This document shows positions 33,745-44,911 of a stretch of 64,000 bases of DNA, piece by piece. Positions within the stretch are counted from its first letter, which is position 1. Every line of letters begins with the position of its first letter. The stretch lies in NCBI GenBank assembly GCA_009760855.2, contig WPIO01000015.1:6416501-6480500 (forward strand), written 5' to 3'. Origin of the DNA: Cristatella mucedo (Eukaryota > Bryozoa > Phylactolaemata > Cristatellidae). A model generated the notes under the pieces. It was given only the letters and a program-made list of their open reading frames with translations. It did not search any database and had not been told where the DNA came from. The position numbers and the translations under genes were made by a program.

Positions 33745-34442
33745 GATTGGTGAGATGTAGCAACTGCCATGCTGATGAAAGACAAGCCTAGCTCGCTGCA
33801 GGGTTTTACACCAGCCATTAACGCCTGAGTGCACAACCGGGTAGGCAAACAGTGAGTTACAGAAGTCAAGACGATCTTACAAATGCGTGGACCGATGTAG
33901 ATTTGGTATCCTAGTCTATGCAAACCCAAATTTAAGCCATTTTCTGTAGCTGAAAGTAGGCAGACTTGACTGTGGAGCTGATGTGGTCGTCTAACGAAAG
34001 TCACTTTCGAACAGGACACCTAGATTTCGTACAGATTCAACTAGACGTTGGCTTTTCCAGTTTCTAAATCACAATGGTTTAGCCATAACTAATAACTTGG
34101 TTTTATTATTATTCAATTTAAGAAATATTGCTTATATGCATGTGCAGATGTCACTAATACATGCAGCAAGGAAATTGAGAGAGGTCGACGTGCTGAATGG
34201 CTTGGAGGGATCAAAGCCAAGGTACAACGAAATGTTATGCCTATAGAACTGACAGCCTAGATTGTGCCTGGAAATAACGTCGGCAGGAAGAAGAGCATAA
34301 ACCACAAAAAGAACGAAACCAAGCACAGATCCCTGAGGAACGCCACATTTTAGAGGTTCCTCGGATGATCATTGTGCATTAACATCAATACTCTAGCCTC
34401 TCACCTTGAGATAGGACCTGAACCGTTGCAATGCAGTGCCAG
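33745..34442 (-). mobile_element. LINE-A middle part inside module X copy 4
   Basis: Resumes the minus-strand LINE-A (RT tail to the YADD region, decayed). It ends after gtgatgcc at about 34442, the same breakpoint as in copy 3. Confidence 0.8.
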
Positions 34443-34740
34443 TGATGCCACTCATGCAGTTGCCTGTGAATGAGAATGCCTCCGAAGTATTTATAGAACT
34501 TTCCCCGGGCCTCTGGTTCCTCGATGTCCAAGGTGCGGCCGAGAAGACAGATATCCCGCGAGCTTAAATTCTGGCGAGCGATTCACAGTAGCAAACACAA
34601 TGAGGCCGCTTGAGACGATGTACAGATCGAAGCAGCTCGGCAGTGCTCCGAATTGTAGTGAGAGGCGCTGCACGCACGTACAAACTATCCGTAATATGCA
34701 AGGACTAATGCTCGCTCTGCTAACCTGCTAGACAATAGCA
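34443..34740 (+). repeat. module Y copy 4
   Basis: Continues the module: gcgagcttaaattctggcga, gcgattcacagtagc, aatgaggccgct, gagaggcgctgcacg. It matches copy 1 at about 17150-17300. Confidence 0.7.
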
Positions 34741-35140
34741 TGTCAGAAGCGGCTCAGCCGAGCTTAAAACGAAGCAAAGTCTCGGCAAGTCCGCGTAGCC
34801 GCGTCATTCCGATGCCTGCATCGTTGCTAGGAATAAATAAATAAACGCTCGCGACCACCCTACGAAAGTATTCAGGTACACTTGACCTCGAACGCTTCAG
34901 AAAACACGATCGGGAAGTTTGCCTCGGGCTACGGCTCCACCTATACGACATTTTGAACCGCGTGCACACCTCTAGACAACAATGGTTCCAGCAAACTACT
35001 ATGCACCGTGAACGAGCAATTCCAATAGTTTGCCTTTTTGTCACCACTGCTATTTGGCCCAGCGATTAAGGTACTCGGCTTCAACGATCGAAGTTAACTT
35101 ATTTGCCTTCGATGGCTGAGGTCTTGGGGATCAAACCTAC
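34741..35140. other. unassigned, with a partial SINE-1 head
   Basis: 34741-35043 is GC-rich and unrecognised; it may be the end of module Y. A SINE-1-like head (ttggcccagcgattaaggta, then a diverged box B near 35119-35131) starts at about 35046 and lacks the hairpin tail. Confidence 0.4.
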
Positions 35141-36533
35141 GGTAATAGTAATAATAATGCACTTGATAAAGCGCCCTCAGAGAACTCAATCTCTTTCTAG
35201 GCGCTTTACATTTGCTGCAAAGTGATACGCAACAGAATAGTAAGTAAAATCATGCCTGAAAAACAAACAGAATGAATAACATGGTTAGGGGTTACATGCA
35301 CTGGGTCAGCATGCAAATGTGGTTAGTGGCAGCATGAACAGTGTCAGCACGCATAAGCACATCGAGGACGAATCACAGGGACCCGCTAAATGCTGTCCTA
35401 AATAGGTATGTTTTTAAGTTCCCTTTAAATGTGGTCAGGTCAAGGGATGTTCTGACGCAGGTCAGGGAGCGAGTTCCAGGCTTTGGAAGCATACGAACTA
35501 AATGCACGATCTCCAAAGGATTTAAGGTTTGTACGAGGTATTTCTAGACTGTTGGATTCTGAAAAACGGGTGGTACGATGCTTGGCCTGATGGGGGAGTA
35601 TGTCGGAGAGATAGGCTGGAGCCATAGAATGAAGGGACCTAAAAGTGAGCGACAAAACCTTGAAGTCGATCCATTGCTTGACTGGTAGCCAGTGCAGGTC
35701 GGTGAGAAGTGGAGTAATGTGGTAACTGCGACGCTTGCGACAGACAAGCCTAGCTGTGGAGTTCTGCACCAGCTGCAATCGCCTGATCGCACATGCCGGT
35801 AGGCCAGCGAGCAGTGAGCTGCAGAAGTCAAGACGGGATGTCATGAATGCATGGACCAACTTGGACGTAATATCCTTATCTAAATAAGCCCACATTTTAG
35901 CAACTTTATGAAGCTGAAAATAGGCAGATTTGACTGTGGAGCTGATATGGTCGTCTAACGAGAGGTCGCTTTGGAATATGACAACTTGATTTCGAGCTGA
36001 TTCAACAGGAGATATGCTGGCAGAGCCAATTTTGAGCTTCAGCCTTTCCAATTTGTGAATCACACTAGGTTTGCCTATAGCTAGTAAGTTAGTTTTATCG
36101 TCATTTAGTTTCAGAAAATTTGCCGCCACCCATGCACAGATGTCATCAATACATGCAGCAAGTGAATTGAGAGAATTTGAAGTCCTCGAACGCTGGAATG
36201 GATAAAAGTAAAGATACATCTGAGTGTCATACGCATAGAAGTGAAAGCCTAGATTTAGTTTGGCAATCACATCAGCAAGAGGGAGAGTATAAACCGTGAA
36301 AAGAACCGAACCTAACACGGAGACCTTAGGTATGCCATATTTCAGAGGTACCTCAGATGATCTTTGTTCATTCACGTCAATACTCTGGAGTCTCCTACTG
36401 AGATAGGACCTGAACCACTGCAGAGCAGTGCCAGTGATGCCCAGGCGAGACGAGAAGCGGTTTAGAAGAACTTTGTGTTCGATGGTATCAAAAGCTGCCG
36501 AAAGATCGAGCAAAACAAGCAGAGACACGTCAG
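35141..36533 (-). mobile_element. LINE-A copy, 5'-truncated
   Basis: (TAA)n tail (35141-35158), intact hairpin, 3' UTR and two thirds of ORF2. The truncation at about 36533 joins repeat R. Confidence 0.9.
35440..36528 (-). pseudogene. LINE-A ORF2 C-terminal part (RT)
   Basis: An open minus-strand frame of 362 codons covers the RT core and tail. It reads SLLVLLDLSAAFDTIEHKVL, the GIPKVSVLGSVLF box (normally GVPQGSVLGP) and YAYDTQMYLYF in place of [11 protein letters not shown], so the catalytic box is mutated. The C-terminal region with RLDFCSSLLAGLP and [19 protein letters not shown] is conserved. The frame is open, but substitutions in catalytic motifs indicate a dead copy. Confidence 0.85.
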
Positions 36534-36534
36534 G

Positions 36535-36745
36535 CTAGAGATTCAGTTCTCAAAAGGAGCTATACATGTGAGTCATAAATTATTTATATATTCGTGTAGC
36601 TGTTGTAGTGCCCTACTGGAATCATATGTGTGCTTTCCCAACGGTCACCTGAGTCAGAACCGCCGAGTCGATCGACCCATCGTTCAACTCCGCTCGGCGT
36701 CTGTGATGTACAAGACCATTTATGATAATTAAACATTATAATAAT
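36535..36745 (+). repeat. repeat R copy 2
   Basis: Matches 17325-17530 over its length (gagattcagttctc, gctttcccaacggtcacctg, gtcagaaccgccgagtcgat), ending in a (TAA/TTA)-rich tail. It directly follows the 5' truncation point of LINE-A. Confidence 0.75.
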
Positions 36746-37050
36746 AATACTAGTATTAATAATAAAAATAGATCCTTTTGCATAGCTCCGCAAGAAAACT
36801 AAATCTCTGTTTGTGTGCTTTTAAACTGGCTGCAAGAAAGCAATAGCAAGGATTTTTTTTAAACCTACTAAAGCATGTAAGTCGGAGAAGTTATGTGATT
36901 AGTCACCATTATGATCGCGTGAGCATCATAGTAATACATTTTATATAGTACCCTCCGAGAACTCAATCTATTTCCAACCAATTTATTTATGCTTCAAACT
37001 AAGCACAATTGAATTTTTAGTAGTAGACGTCAAAATTCGAGTGCGGGTAA
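36746..37050 (-). mobile_element. two old LINE-A 3' tail remnants
   Basis: Diverged tail and hairpin sequences at about 36746-36850 and 36925-37050 (gtaccctccgagaactcaat). The rest is lost. Confidence 0.55.
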
Positions 37051-37829
37051 ATGCCTACTATCAATGGAAACGGGCTGCTGCGGTACATGTCGCCCAAACT
37101 GAGCGAGATTAGAGTAACTTAAGCGCTTTGTCGCTGAAGTTGAAGCTAGGACAGCAACACCAACGATGATTAGTTAGGGAAGCATGCTAAAGTAATAAAC
37201 ACGTGTATCATGACGAAATAATGAAGAATATTAAAAATCACATTCATATGAATTACGTTCATGACTATTACCGTCATTCTTGTGAAAAGGGTCCATAGTT
37301 ATACAGACAGCCAGATAAAGACTACATAGGCAAAACTCACTCAGATATGAAACAGCAGTATTGATAATACAATATGCATTATTTACGTATAACATGTGAT
37401 GGGGCCTGTCTATTTCTCTATAATTAAAGACAAAAGTCCGTCAAGCCGTAAGACGGCTCACTTTCGTCAAGTGACAACATAGTGAACTCCCGTCAAGCGA
37501 GAAGGTGGAGCAGCTATGTCTTCGTGACGAACTACTGTGACTAAGTTAAGCAAGTCCTCAGGTACTGAGCTGCTAGTACGCAAAAACATGTAAACACGTG
37601 CTCCTACGCTCGCACGCACGTCCGCTCAAGCTCCAGCCCACACACATGCACACACAAACACATGTATATATATATCCCTATTAATTAAAGTGATAAATTC
37701 CATCAGTCATGCTGCAAATTGGTGATCAATGTTTTCGGGAGTGACTCATAAAAGACGTCTATGACTCAGCGAAGCGAGTCCACATTAGGCTGATTCATAA
37801 TATAATTGCACATCTATTACACGTCACTC

Positions 37830-38510
37830 TCACATTTGCATAGCACCCTCATAGAAATCAATCTCTTTCTAGGCATTATGATTTGCTGCAAAAGAAGAAT
37901 GTCTGAATTGCAAGTGGTTGCATTCTCAATAGCAACAAGCATCACACGGTCGGATGTGATATACACAGGGGCAGCATGTCAACTTGATTAGTGGCCGCTT
38001 GAACAGTGTCAGCATACGTAAGCACACAAAAGAAGAATTTCATTGAATCAACTAAGCGCTGTAATAAATTGAGGTGTTTGTATCTTTTAAATTTCATTGT
38101 CAGGGGTTTCGCGACTACAGTCGCAAGGAAATTCTCGGCATTGGAAAAATACAAGCTATAGACACGGTCTTGAAAGGATTTGAGGTTCGTACGAGGTATA
38201 GGTAAGGATTAGATTTCGGTAAGCTGATGGCACGATGTTTAGACGTTTAGTGGGAACGTAGGTCTCTTAGGTAGGCTGGAGCCAAAGAATGAGGGGAATT
38301 AAACTTGTGTGTCAAAACTTTGAAGGCAATGCGTTACTTGAATGGGAACTAGTGCAGGTCAGCGAGAAGTGGTGCGCTGTGGGAACTGCGTCGCTCACGA
38401 CAGACATGTCTAACTAAAGAGTTTACACCAACTAAAGCCTAATGGCACATGCCGTTAGATCAGCAAGCGATGAGTTACTGAAGTTGAGATTGCTATAAAC
38501 TAACACGTCA
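37830..38510 (-). mobile_element. LINE-A 3' fragment, old
   Basis: Hairpin region (gcaccctcatagaaatcaat and following), 3' UTR and RT tail in broken frames on the minus strand, strongly diverged. Confidence 0.7.
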
Positions 38511-41500
38511 TTCAGAAGTGCACGCTACCGCGTTCATGTGTATCATTAGAGCAGGGCTAGACGAGGTTAGATCCTACTAGGGGATGGTTGCCAGAATAAA
38601 GGTTACAACAGTCGTCATCATCTATAGAATTTTAAAGAATTATGTAATTCAGGGTTTGGTATTAAGTGAGCTTCTTTTACCTATTGTGATTATTATTATT
38701 ATTAGCTTTTACATTAACTTCTGATTATTTATTATTATTACACAAGTTATTGGCTGTGTTTTCCTTTTGGTCGATTTCATCACCAAATACACTCTTAGCT
38801 TTCACTTCAATGAAGATGACACCGTGAGCTCTAGTTATCCGTCTTAGCGTTGCATCTAATATTTATATTATTAAAAGCATATGCATTAAAATCTTGGTCG
38901 TGAAGATTTAAAATTTGCTGCTCAATTCGTCTTTCAGAATAAAGTACGAGAATGCATTTTAAGGCTATGCACGCAATGATCAAATTATTTCCCATCTCGG
39001 TTCGCTTACGACACTCATAATAAATGAGCCATAGTGGCAGTATTTTAAATATCACAAAGGGTAAAAGCTAAGCGTGATATAAGCTACTTTTATTTGTGGA
39101 CGGGAGGAACTCACTCACGAACGTCACCATGTTATATAGCTTCTTACTCGTTTCGATAGACGACTATTTACAATCTACAATACGTGTCGCATTCAACCAC
39201 AAATCGTTTTAAACAAGGTCGTGTAATCATTCACAAAGCTTTTTTATTATTGACACTTGATAATGGTTCAAGCATCAACTTCTGTTCACTATAGCCGAAT
39301 TATTTTATGGATCAGTCGTTGTATAGTTACGGATACGTTAGATCTCGCATTATCTTTTCCAGTCTTTCCCTTTGCCATCAATTTTTTATAAAGCCATTTG
39401 ATTCGAATATATTTATCCTGGCAATGATAAAAGCGAATTTAGGGGGTACACGGAATGACAAGAATGACTAGGTCTTCATAAACCATCGACTCCGAGCATA
39501 TGAATATCGGTTGAAGGAATAATTTGCTTATGATTATAGCCGTTTGGCGTCCAAGATTTACTCTATCTACATTCTCACTGCGCAATAAATACTCCGGGAA
39601 TACTCCGCCTATAAGAACGGCCTTTTGCCTGCCTTAGTGTAATCTTCCAAGCAGAGTCGACTGTATAATACGAGATGGTATCCACAATTAAGGTGTGATA
39701 TATTTAGGATTAGATATTTGGCAACCCATGAGAACGGTTAATGATTTTATATACCTTACGGGTTTAACTGCATTGGACCACCAATAAATCTTTGCTAGGC
39801 AGATTTGTCAAAGATCCATGCAACTAGAAGGTATATTCATAGTAAAGGACGGACAGCTTAACTTCGAGGCTAATAGATAATGATTCACTCATTATGAATG
39901 AGCTATGGTTCATGCATCGCAAAATTTTTACTTGGATATGCATCCCTTTGGTTTCACCATCCAGCTTTGATAAGCTGCTGCAGAAGCCTTCTATTTTTCT
40001 CCAAGTCAGCAGTCTCGGCTCCATTTTCACTCAGAAACTAAGGAACAAAGAAGTGCCCCAACCCAGTAAAAATGTTTCAATATCGATGGAAATCATGTTG
40101 TCAAGCTGGTGGGGTCAAGCAGTTTTATTCCGTTAAGCTCTCCAAATCTGTACGAAGGCTGGAAGAACGTAGCCTATGTTCCGGGCATGTATTATCTTCG
40201 CTCTACTCCTAAGAGGCCTTACGGATTGAGAAAACTTTACCCGAAAGAGTTGATTACATCACATTGGATGCTTGAGCGGATTTGTGTGAATTGTGATTTG
40301 TGACAGCCAAAATACTTCTTATCACTTAGCAATAAAAGTGAGAATCGTAGGTGAGTTAGAAATCCTGTAAAGGAAAATATTAGCTTGGAAGTAGCAGCTC
40401 CGGGCGTCTAGAAAGGATGGTGCCAAGTCACCGGTAAAGAAGAAAAAGCATCCGTCGCCGAAGATGTGCGATCAACTTAGGCGGACAACCAATCGGCATA
40501 ACGACAATTTTTGTTCACAAATTATTAAAGTAAAAGGAGCGTACGGCTAGCACATCACTCTTAGACGATCGGAGATGAAGAGTCGGCTAAAAGAAGTGTC
40601 GATTTTCACCAGGTTTGGATTAACGGCTCTGTGCTGAGATTAGTTGGTAAAAGTAGGGTTGTTTTCACAATTTTCATTTAAGTAAAATTCTGCTCAGTAG
40701 TTTTCGCCTTTAGCAAAGAAAACCGTTAAATTGAATTTAAGGCTTAAACGGCTAATTTTTACCGCTAAAACTGCTAAAATTTCAAGATTTAAAAATCGGC
40801 ATTGCAGCTAAATTTGGTACGAACTGTAGTGGCCCCATGCCCCTTAGCATGCTAGCACACTGTAAAGGCGGGTATATGCCGAGTGTTAAAAACGTCTCAG
40901 ACCGCCGGCTAATGCAACATTCAAAGGTTGACTTGCTTGAAGAGCTAACATCCGAGAAAATATCACTGTATTAACGAGGCCAGTAGCTCATAGTGTGGCT
41001 TTCTATACACGCCTGAAACCCGGTTGGGTGGGAAAGCAATCTACGTTAGCGAGCAAACTCTTCCGGCTCAAAATATAGCCGATAACTTAAGGGACATTTT
41101 TGTAAGTCTATTTGAAATATAACACAAACATAAATTGCAGATTTCCATTGCACTAATTTTACAATATACAATTTCACAAGTTGGTTGTGGTTTTGTCCCA
41201 GGCCACGGCCAATGGCTGAAAGTTCTAATTGCTGTCATGAGCAACCTTGCCGGCCAGACATTTTTCGAAACGAATGCAAGAAGTCATCGACGCTATATGA
41301 ACAACGGGCTTCCCTACTGCTTTATTGAAGTAGGGGAGATTAAAGAGCACTTTTAATGCATTAAGCGCGTCTGTATTTGTGCGGTGCATACAAAACACCT
41401 ATACAATTTAACATTGTTTTCTGACACTCCTCAGACTAGTAAAACCAGAAAACTACCAGGGTCTTTATGTCTCGAGCCTTAATTGTAACCAAAGGCTTAA

Positions 41501-42245
41501 TTGCCAGATTAAAGCAGTTTCATACACCCTCGTGTATCCTAAAACCTAACATCTCCCTCGTATAATACTGATTTAGTGATCGTCGAATCGTGGTTGGTAC
41601 TAAGCTTGTGCAAAATTGTTTCTTTACATTAGTGGCAGGAGCAGTACATCTCCAAAGTGTAGCGTAACTGCAGTGCAGTGCTGAAACAAGCGGACTGAAC
41701 TATTTTCTTTGGCCAATTTTCTTACGGTATATAATGCGAGCTCATTCTTTGTTTAACAGTTATAGTGTTCTATTCCTTTGTTTTGCCCATGATACTTGCA
41801 CGTAATGGTAAAGGTAATCGTCGTGCTCACAAAATGGCTTCGGAACTCTGCGAATTGTCCGTATATTGTATATGTGCATAAAGTGACATTTACAAATTTA
41901 AGGTACTACCTTATCAAACCTTTTTGCTAGTATGTCACTGCACATATCGATGAGTATGCAAAACATTCAGTAGATGACAAAATACCTTGCGGAATTTTGC
42001 AATTGATAATGTCTCCGTTATTTATAGCTGACTTGTACGTGCACATGGGCATGCTTAACCAACTCAATTTACAAGAAAAGGCAGCCACCTGGCTTCATTT
42101 CGCGAGGAAATGATATTTTGTTAACACGGACTGTTTTTTGTAACTTGTGATTAACAGCCTTATTGTAGTCCTTCCATTCCCTACCCAATTGCTACGAATG
42201 CTTCCTACGTCATTTTCAGACCAATTGTGACTTGTAAGCTCGTCT
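38511..42245. other. no recognised gene or repeat (3.7 kb)
   Basis: AT-rich sequence with short frames only. Inspected frames at 39894-40136, 40109-40303 and 41135-41356 (plus) and 38831-39055 (minus) have no motif I can name. It is the longest element-free stretch in the window. Confidence 0.4.
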
Positions 42246-43464
42246 AGATATCCTCGCTTAATGTCCATTCAACCCTTATTAGTAAGCGACCTTATCTCTG
42301 AAAAAGTTCCTGACATGATCACCTTGACTGAAACTTGACTGAAATCAGAAAACTTCAGTACCCACTAAGCAATATATTCTCTCGATTTCTCGCAATGACA
42401 AGCTGCCGATTGTGGCAGAAGTCAATCACCCACCAGATCCCGAGGCCTTCTTTAGATCAGATTTCTCGGATCTTATTTAGAATATGTGGAATAAATCAAT
42501 CTGTTCTCCAGTATGGTTAATTTCAGCATTCAATTTTATAACTTTTCCAATGCCTTCACGACTGAATATCGTTCACTGACTGACTCGTTGTCTTGCGTGG
42601 TTCTTGTGGATTGTTCTACTCACATCAAGGGTCATATAGCTGACCAAATGTTCTTATTTAACTGCACCTTCTCATTACCAATTGTTATCACATTCTGCTT
42701 ATCTGACAACATGCAGACCTCATTCACCTCCTTATCTGAACACACAAGTGAGTCACGGACACCTCAAGAACCTTGACGCTGTCCGTGCGGGAATATCCGT
42801 TTCGCCACTGCTAAGCAATCCCCTTCTGACCTGTCATCATTGGTAGATTTATACAATACAACACTGGCTGACAAACTCGAAGAGTTTAAACCTCTGACTA
42901 ATCACACAGTACGCCCTCACCCAGACGGCTTTTGGTTTATCACGATCTAGCTAGGTCTACGAAGTCATAGCTTGATAAAGCGTACACGAAATCACGACTG
43001 ACTGTCCATCAACAGGCATACAAGGACTACCGTAAATCATACAAATCGACCCTAGCAAAGGCCAAATCTAGCTTTTTTTTTATAAAAATATGTAATCCCT
43101 AAGATGCGAGCTCCAAAAATGCTGATGTGGACTATCAACCATCTAGTTGACCACTCCCAGTCTGGCTCCTTATCTAGGGATTCCTGTGATAATCTAGGTC
43201 ATCGCTTCTCTAGCTTCTTTGTCAAAAAATAGACTAGGTCTGGGACTCGATTCCTAAGATAACAGCATCCACCTGGAATGCTATTCCTCGATTCCATGCA
43301 GCATCTCAATGTCTATATTCAAGGATATCACTAATGACCTTGTCCTGAAGTTAATGTCACAATCAAAGACGGCCAGTCCTCTGGACCCTAATCCCACTGT
43401 CGTGCTTCTACTATGCATTAATCTGTTGCTGTCGAGCATAATAAACATCATAATGTAATAAAAT

Positions 43465-43738
43465 GTAATGTATCTCGGTCTGCAACTTCACAAAGTCATA
43501 AAGACCATGTGGGTGTTACGCAGGAGAGTTTTGTAGCGCACTCACAGCCTAAGCGGCTTTTGGTATGAATTAGGTAGCCAACAGACTTCGTCTCACGCAA
43601 CAAAGAGAAAGTGGGAAGCATAGCAGAGTCGTGAGACCAGTTGAGGTAGTGAGTAGCATGAAAGTAGCAGCTCAGGACCGCTGAAATAGATGAGCCATAG
43701 TCGGCAGTAGGAGATTAGTTGTATAATAATATAATAAT
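43465..43738 (-). mobile_element. LINE-B 3' end, inserted in LINE-A
   Basis: About 270 bp matching the end of LINE-B in reverse (gtgggtgttacgcaggagag, ttcgtctcacgcaacaaaga, ctcaggaccgctga). The tail side shows (TAATG)n, the other side TAATAATATAATAATG. LINE-A continues on both sides. Confidence 0.85.
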
Positions 43739-44020
43739 GTCATTAGCCTGAAGCCATGTCCCAGGACCATTCAAAAGGGCAATAGTCAGTCCAATAGTTA
43801 ACTAAGCAACACTAGACCAAAAGAACTTACGCAACTTCCTTCCAGTCTCCATTCTACCTGTCTTATCAAAGACACTAGAGCGAGCCGTTGCAAACCAGCT
43901 GAACTCACATATTTGAAAATTCTAACATTGCTAGTAATTTACAGTCTGTTTTTAGAGGAAATCACTCCGCAGAGTAAGCGTTGCTTTGGAGTAGTAGCAA
44001 CCTACTTAGGAATGCATGGG

Positions 44021-44434
44021 CAATTACTATTACTTCCCTAATTGAAGATTGCGGATCTCAGCATGAGTCTCGAGCTTGAGAGTCGTTCGGCTACAGCCAG
44101 ATCGCTCGCTTCCGGCGTCCGATGCTGGCTGAGAGCTTAGTGATGCTGCGACGAAAGGCAGAGTTGGTTTCTTCCGCTGTCGATGTTCGATTTCGCACGA
44201 TTCGGATCTTGCCGGATGCCACCTGCGTCTCTGGCTCGTTTGCTTCCTCGATCCGACGTAGTAGCTCTTCAAGGTGGCGATGATGCTGGCGACGACAGCG
44301 CTTCTGGAGCGACTCGGCAACGGCGAGCAGCCAACTGACTCGCTCGCAACCAGTCTTAGCCTGCTGCTCTGTGCAGTCGTCCGCGTCAACAGCAAATTGC
44401 TCGTGCGATTAGCAAACAAGCAGAGACACTCTAC
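44021..44434 (-). other. captured GC-rich, coding-like segment inside LINE-A
   Basis: The LINE-A frame stops at about 44020 and resumes at ATG 44435. The 414 bp between are clearly richer in GC and CpG than the surroundings. The last 24 bp (44411-44434) are an inverted copy of the adjacent LINE-A sequence and form a perfect 18-bp stem with 44445-44462. This is a foreign fragment joined through a foldback or template switch. Confidence 0.65.
44091..44408 (-). pseudogene. unidentified coding-like frame (105 codons) in the captured segment
   Basis: Minus-strand frame with no ATG at its start and a TAG at 44091-44093. The residue pattern looks like real protein: an acidic and Gln-rich N-terminal part (DADDCTEQQAKTG), then alternating Leu and charged residues (SWLLAVAESLQKR, HLEELLRRIEEANE) consistent with a coiled coil, then a basic Ser/Thr-rich end (SITKLSASIGRRKRAIWL). 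I do not recognise the family; a retroelement ORF1 or a host exon are both possible. A competing frame with an ATG covers 44030-44419 (129 codons), but it is Ser/Arg-rich and less protein-like. Confidence 0.4.
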
Positions 44435-44723
44435 ATGAGTAAAATGTCTCTGCTTGTTTGCTTGATCTCACGGTAACGGTTGATACTATCAATCCCCAAG
44501 TCCTCCAAGAGTACCTTTAATCTCGCCCAGGCGTTTCTGCCACTGCATTGCAACGATTCGGGTCCTATCTCAGTGGGAGATCCAAAGACTTGATGTGAAT
44601 GGACACAGATTATCAGCTGAACCTCTGAAGTATGGGGTTTCTAAGGACTTTGTGCTTTTTCCCCATCTTTTCACGGTTTATACTCTCCCTCTTACCGAAG
44701 TGATTGCTAAGAACACTCTAGGC

Positions 44724-44911
44724 CAATGGTTCTCAACCTTCCTAATGCCATGACCCTTTAAAACAGTTCCTCACGTTGTGGCGACCCTCAGCCGTAAAAT
44801 TATTGTGGGCAAAATTTGGAAATGCGTGTTTTCTGACGGCCTTTAGGCGAACCCTGTGAAAAAGTTGTTTGGCCCCCAAATGGGTCACTACCCATAGGTT
44901 GAGAACCTCTG
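44724..44911 (+). mobile_element. hAT MITE resembling SPIN/URR1-type elements
   Basis: 188 bp with ends CAATGGTTCTCAACC and GGTTGAGAACCTCTG, inverted repeats matching at 13 of 15 bases. The interior (acagttcctcacgttgtgg, taaaattattgtgggc, tgttttctgacggcc, cccccaaatgggtcac) matches my memory of the non-autonomous hAT elements of the SPIN/URR1 group known from vertebrates and some invertebrates. There is no clean 8-bp target duplication; the right flank is inverted LINE-A sequence. The family match is from memory and was not searched. Confidence 0.75.

Noticed and set aside
44030-44419. 129-codon minus-strand ATG frame as the coding frame of the captured segment
   Set aside because: Ser/Arg-rich composition typical of an off-frame reading of GC-rich coding DNA; the neighbouring frame (44091-44408) has a better protein pattern. 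Kept only as an alternative.
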